Assembly (NCBI GenBank): GCA_050747525.1 | Contig: JBOGOC010000086.1 | Location: forward strand, 1 to 64,000 | Length of the DNA: 64,000 bases | Source of the DNA: JBOGOC01 sp050747525 | GTDB lineage: Bacteria > Acidobacteriota > Polarisedimenticolia > JACPZX01 > DASXTC01 | Direction: 5' to 3' | Shown here: positions 60,484-64,000 of the stretch, piece after piece | Numbering within the stretch: position 1 is the first letter of the stretch | Layout of the letters: each line of letters begins with the position of its first letter | Program-made: the position numbers and the translations under genes | The notes under the pieces: generated by a model | Databases searched by the model: none | What the model saw: the letters and a program-made list of their open reading frames with translations, nothing else | Told to the model about the DNA's origin: nothing

Positions 60484-60890
60484 AGGTGCCTGAATCGACC
60501 GCGGGGACGTCCTGACCGGGCCGCCATGGGACAGGCCCCTCCGCCCCGAGATCGTTCGAGTTGCGCAACGACCTGCCGCCCGTCTGGAGCGCCAGCGTGG
60601 CCTGCAAGCCGACCGCGGAGTCCATTCCCGCTTGGGCCGCAGGCCCCATGACCATGGGCAGACTCCCCGAATACCGCATGGAGGTTCCGCCGCATCCGCC
60701 AGCCCCCCCGCGTGCACTTTGTAGATCGAGATTCCCGAAGCCTCGGCGGTGGCAACGAGGTCATCGACAGCCTCGATCAGGCTGATCCCATGCAGAAAAT
60801 GACGTGGTGTCGCAGAGGGTCATGTACTGGGCCCCGGGCTCGAGGCGCAGCGCGTCGGTCACCAGCACGAGGTTGATTCTCTCCTTGCGG
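60484..60890 (-). pseudogene. Frameshifted remnant of a VWFA-related (acidobacterial type) protein gene
   Basis: Read leftwards, three minus-strand frames contribute in turn: INLVLVTDALRLEPGAQYMT (near 60880-60820), then LIEAVDDLVATAEASGISIY and KVHAGGLADAAE (near 60780-60690), then a block ending LALQTGGRSLRNSNDLGAEG (near 60610-60540). DALRLE, SIYKVHAGGL and TGGRSLRNSNDLG resemble the VWFA-related domain family expanded in Acidobacteriota. At least two frameshifts separate the pieces and no start is present. Confidence 0.5.
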
Positions 60891-60910
60891 CGGGGCCACG
60901 ACCACGACGT

Positions 60911-61422
60911 CGCCGAGCGCTTCTTCTCGCCCGCGCGCTACTCCCTGCCGGCCAACACCGTCGTGCAGGTACGGCTCAACACCGGTGTCGTGAGCAGCAG
61001 CGCGGGACCGTGGGCCAGTCGGCTCGCGGCGACGTCGTGGCTGACGTCGTGGCCGATGGCCATGTGGTGATACCGCGGGCAGCCAGGTCACCGGCACGGT
61101 GACCGCCGTCAAGCCGGCCAAGAGGTTCGGCGGCCAGGCCATGGTGGCCGTCGCCTTCGATACGGTGGCCCTGCCCGGCGGCGGCACGGTCCCCGTCGAG
61201 GGAGGCATGGCCGCCTACGCGGACAGTCAGAAGGCCAAAGATGCCGGCGCCATCCTCGGCAAGGTGATCGGCCATGACACCAAGGATGCAGTCGCCGGCG
61301 CCGTGGTCGGCGGCGGCGTCGGCACGGCCATCGCGTCGCGCAAGGGCGACGACGCCAGCCTGCCGGCGGGGACGAGCGCCAGGGTCCAGACCCGGCGCGC
61401 CCTCGAGCTGCCGGCGGCGTGA
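60911..61422 (+). pseudogene. 5'-truncated, frameshifted copy of the glycine-zipper lipoprotein gene
   Basis: From 60911 one frame encodes RFFSPARYSLPANTVVQVRL, which matches the protein at 5689-6336 (FFASARYSLPENSVVQVRL). Around 61005 and 61075 the sequence differs from that gene by small indels. From 61099 another frame encodes the remaining part through the glycine zipper to TRRALELPAA. The signal peptide is missing; upstream sequence instead belongs to the VWFA remnant. It has at least two frameshifts, hence a pseudogene. A terminator hairpin follows, as in the intact copy. Confidence 0.75.
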
Positions 61423-61429
61423 CGTTGGG

Positions 61430-61479
61430 CCCGGCCGGGGACACGAGGGTACGGCGGCGTACTCGTGCCCTCGGCCGGG
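61430..61479. terminator. 18-bp hairpin with two mismatches
   Basis: Arms at 61430-61447 and 61462-61479 (starting CCCGGCCG) flank a 14-base loop. It lies between the convergent ends of the glycine-zipper pseudogene and the CHAT gene, in the same relative place as the hairpin at 6344-6381 after the intact paralogue. Confidence 0.65.
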
Positions 61480-61504
61480 AACACTGGCCGGCGCGGCTCA
61501 GGGC

Positions 61505-64000
61505 TCATGAGGGGTTGCGCCGGGGCTCCTGCCAGTCGCCCGAGGCCACGAAGGCTCCCCAGAAGAAGGGATGCGCGCTCAGGCCGTGGCTTCGCCGCGC
61601 TTTGAGGGCCTCGAGGGAGGCTTTCCTGACCGAGTCCGCCGCTGAGAGGCCATCGAGCCGGTTGCGATAGAGCCTGCTCATCCAGACTCGCGTGACGTCG
61701 TCCTCCACCTTCCACAAGGACATGATCAGGGACCCGGTGGTGGCGACCTCGAAGGCCCTGCGAAGGCCGAGCACCCCTTCGCCCGAGAGTGCCTTGCCGA
61801 CCCCTGTCTCGCACGCGGAGAGCACGACCCATTCGACGCCCGAGAGATCCATCCCCCCGATCTCCTCGGCCGTGAGGATCCCGTCTTCGCCCTGTTCGTT
61901 CGCCGCGGATTCCACCCGGCGGTTGGCGCCGGCCAGCGCGAGGCCCGAGAAGATCAGTGAGCTCGCCGACTCCGTCGGGGAGGCCGGGCCCTCAGGATGG
62001 CATTGGGGAGCCATGAAGAACGCATGCGTGGCGAGATGAATCGCGCGGGCGCCGGCGGCGGCCGCCTTGAACGTGGCCTCATCGGCCTCCGCGCCGGTGA
62101 GCTTGCGGACCGGCCCGGAACTGGCCCACATCGACGCGACCTCGTCGGCCTCCGTGCGCGCCTGAGGCAGTGGCTCGAAGTCCAGAGCGGCCAGGGCCGC
62201 ACAGAGACCACGCGGGCCGCGCAGGGACGAGGTGGGGACCGAAGGCCTCGGCGGGGCGCCGGCCGTCGATGGGGATGAATCGAAATCGGGTCCGCCCACG
62301 ATGAGCAGCTCGCCGCTTCCGGTCGAGAGCCCGGGTGCGCGGACCGCATCCCTCTCCGCCGATATGTAGTGGAACGTGGGTCCCGACTCGACCAGGTACC
62401 CGTCTTTCTCATCCGCGAGAGCGGCCAGGCTGACCAGGTTGATCGCTCCATCGGGCACGACGAGGACACGGCTGGGATGACGGAGCGTGGACCAGGCGGG
62501 GTCCCATATCAGGGAGCGAAGCTCCTTCGCCACGCTCAGATAGGCCTGCTCCCGGGCGCGAGAGTCCAGCCTGGGCTCGGTTCCTGCCTCCTGGCGCCAG
62601 CGCGCCACGGAGGCCTCGATGGTGGACGCAGGACCCAGATGCACCAGACGCGGCTGCCGGGTGGCGGCGTCCACCGTCAGGGCGGCGTACGATTCGACCG
62701 GCTGCATGCCCGGCAGGGGGCTGCTCCTGGAAAACGTGAAGTAGGCGACCAGCGCGGTCCCTTTGGGGAGCGAGTCGATCACGCCCGCCAGCCCCACCCT
62801 CTCGCTCGCCAGAAGGCGCCGGTACGATGCGTTGACCTGAGCGAAGTCTCTTTCCGCCTGCTCTCGCTCTTCGAGCCGCGCCTGGAGCTCGTGCCGGTAG
62901 GCGTCCTGGTCCTGGCTCGGGGGGCCGCGCACGAGCAGGCGAGAGACGCGGCCGCGCGCCACGGCGAGCCGATCGGCGGCCGTCTGGCCCTGCGCGGACG
63001 AAACGCCCCGGCCTTCCCTCTGCCGGGCCGCCATCTCGCCGAGCACGATGGCGCGTGACCGGACGATGGAATCCCAGGATTGAGCGATGCCGTCCTGAAG
63101 CTCACGCGTGGGCATCTTCTCCAGCAGGATGGTGAGGGCGAGGTCGACGCCCCGCCGCCGCGCCATCTCGTAGTTGAGGGCTTCGCGCTCCGACAGCACG
63201 GGGAATGTCTGCCGCAGGTGCTCGCGGGTGATTCTCTCCGACACCAGGGCCTGCGTGAGAGCGGGGCCCGTCTCATGCATGCGAAACAGATGCTCCGCCA
63301 GATGGAAGGCGTGATCGGCGACGAACGGATGGTTCTCACCGTAAATCGCGCGCACCCTTTCCAGCGCACGAAGGTAGTGATCCCTGGCGCCCGGCATGTC
63401 TCCCTGAAGAGCGAGGGCGCCGGCTTTGAAATGCAGCAGGACCGCGGCTTCCTTCGTCTCCATCAGACCCAGCTTGACGAAGGTGGCGAGCGCTTCGTCG
63501 ATGAGCTTCGCTCCCTGAGCCAGCTCTCCCGTGCGGAGAAGGATATTCCCCAGATTGGCGCTGGCCACGGCATAGGCCGAGGAGCCCGGGCCCGGATCCT
63601 TCGCCCAGATCGCACGCACGCGCTCCCAGTGCAGGCGTGCAGCCTCCATGTCGTTCATGACGAAGCACAGATCGCCGAGATTGCCCAGGGTCCCCGCGAC
63701 CTGAGGCGAGTCGGGTCCCAGGGCGGCCTCCTGGCTCTTGAGGACCTGATCGAAGAGGGTGCGGGCCGTCCCGTGATCCCCGGCCAGCTTGAGCAGGATG
63801 GCGAGATTGGTCTTGATGGTGGACTGCTCGGGATAGTCGCGGACACCGGCCTCCTTGAAGATGGCGATCACGCGCTCGTAGATGGGACGCGCCGCGGCAT
63901 GCTCGCCCAGCCTCACCAGGGCGACGGCGACGTTGTTCAGGGCCTTGCCCACCTCGAGGTTCCGGCTGCCCAGCAATGTCTCACGGATTCGGGCGACCTC
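61505..64000 (-). CDS. TPR-CHAT peptidase-like protein (start beyond window)
   Basis: The reading frame is open at the right edge, so the N-terminus is missing; at least 831 residues are visible. The N-terminal part is TPR repeats with LEVGKALNNVAVALVRLGEH, LDQVLKSQEAALGPDSPQVA (kinesin-light-chain style). Helical regions follow, then a C-terminal CHAT domain with catalytic His in IHLATHAFF and Cys in VVLSACETGVG. CHAT domains are caspase-like proteases or, often, regulatory modules; known members cleave gasdermins or Csx30, or act in stress signalling. No partner substrate is recognisable nearby. A TTG at 63974-63976 is merely an internal codon. Confidence 0.85.
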   Translation of the reverse strand, partial: EVARIRETLLGSRNLEVGKALNNVAVALVRLGEHAAARPIYERVIAIFKEAGVRDYPEQSTIKTNLAILLKLAGDHGTARTLFDQVLKSQEAALGPDSPQVAGTLGNLGDLCFVMNDMEAARLHWERVRAIWAKDPGPGSSAYAVASANLGNILLRTGELAQGAKLIDEALATFVKLGLMETKEAAVLLHFKAGALALQGDMPGARDHYLRALERVRAIYGENHPFVADHAFHLAEHLFRMHETGPALTQALVSERITREHLRQTFPVLSEREALNYEMARRRGVDLALTILLEKMPTRELQDGIAQSWDSIVRSRAIVLGEMAARQREGRGVSSAQGQTAADRLAVARGRVSRLLVRGPPSQDQDAYRHELQARLEEREQAERDFAQVNASYRRLLASERVGLAGVIDSLPKGTALVAYFTFSRSSPLPGMQPVESYAALTVDAATRQPRLVHLGPASTIEASVARWRQEAGTEPRLDSRAREQAYLSVAKELRSLIWDPAWSTLRHPSRVLVVPDGAINLVSLAALADEKDGYLVESGPTFHYISAERDAVRAPGLSTGSGELLIVGGPDFDSSPSTAGAPPRPSVPTSSLRGPRGLCAALAALDFEPLPQARTEADEVASMWASSGPVRKLTGAEADEATFKAAAAGARAIHLATHAFFMAPQCHPEGPASPTESASSLIFSGLALAGANRRVESAANEQGEDGILTAEEIGGMDLSGVEWVVLSACETGVGKALSGEGVLGLRRAFEVATTGSLIMSLWKVEDDVTRVWMSRLYRNRLDGLSAADSVRKASLEALKARRSHGLSAHPFFWGAFVASGDWQEPRRNPS

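Noticed and set aside
1..64000. CRISPR arrays, tRNA or rRNA genes, prophage or intact transposase
   Set aside because: No regularly spaced repeats, cloverleaf, rRNA segments or transposase motifs were recognised by eye on either strand.

Overview
The window is GC-rich DNA with long genes, tight ATGA overlaps and many Shine-Dalgarno sites. The organism is most likely an Acidobacteriota-like soil or sediment bacterium. Supporting features are a Ser/Thr kinase fused to a TolB/PD40-type propeller, an ECF sigma factor paired with a kinase-TPR protein, a remnant of a VWFA-related protein of the acidobacterial type, czc-type efflux, and many exported lipoproteins and outer-membrane proteins. This is inference from gene content. 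No rRNA, tRNA, CRISPR array or intact insertion sequence was seen.

Layout. 1-207: a decayed second copy of the gene at 42240-44654. 319-6336 (+): beta-helix protein, ENxGW-repeat protein, kinase/propeller receptor and two lipoproteins. 6399-12312 (-): a czcCBA-type metal efflux operon led by a small Cys-rich exported protein. 12397-19574 (-): a nucleotidyltransferase pair, an EGF/serine-hydrolase fusion, and an ECF sigma factor with a kinase-TPR protein. 20091-33797 (-): DUF3999, DUF2339 and a giant cyclic beta-1,2-glucan synthase. 34128-42231 (+): a DUF481 protein, then an overlapping run for glucose oxidation (glucose dehydrogenase, a flavoprotein without redox cysteines, gluconolactonase) followed by a membrane phosphoesterase and a ThrE-type exporter. 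42240-44654 (-): a PQQ-type propeller fused to an esterase fold whose catalytic residues look lost.

The most interesting part is 44.8-60.2 kb, an envelope-stress island. Six minus-strand genes or operons (BON protein, small membrane protein/EF-hand/hypothetical, glycine-zipper lipoprotein, M48 protease/lmo0937-type/small membrane protein, second glycine-zipper protein, CxCxxC protein) are each preceded by the same roughly 75-bp element. It has two TCAGG half-sites exactly 22 nt apart and a CTGTG/CCGTG block exactly 32 nt further on, with no indel among six copies. At 58205-60238 lies an RsbT-like switch kinase, then a histidine kinase whose N-terminus resembles the RsbT-binding domain of RsbU, then a NarL/LuxR-type response regulator. 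A group 2/3 sigma-70 factor lies in the same island. The working model is that an RsbT partner switch drives a two-component system, which controls the six-site regulon; this link is a hypothesis.

Decayed second copies recur: the propeller-esterase fragment at 1-207, an M48 tail at 47899-47979, a GH3 tail at 35473-35631, a VWFA remnant near 60484-60890 and a frameshifted glycine-zipper gene at 60911-61422. The window ends inside a TPR-CHAT peptidase gene.
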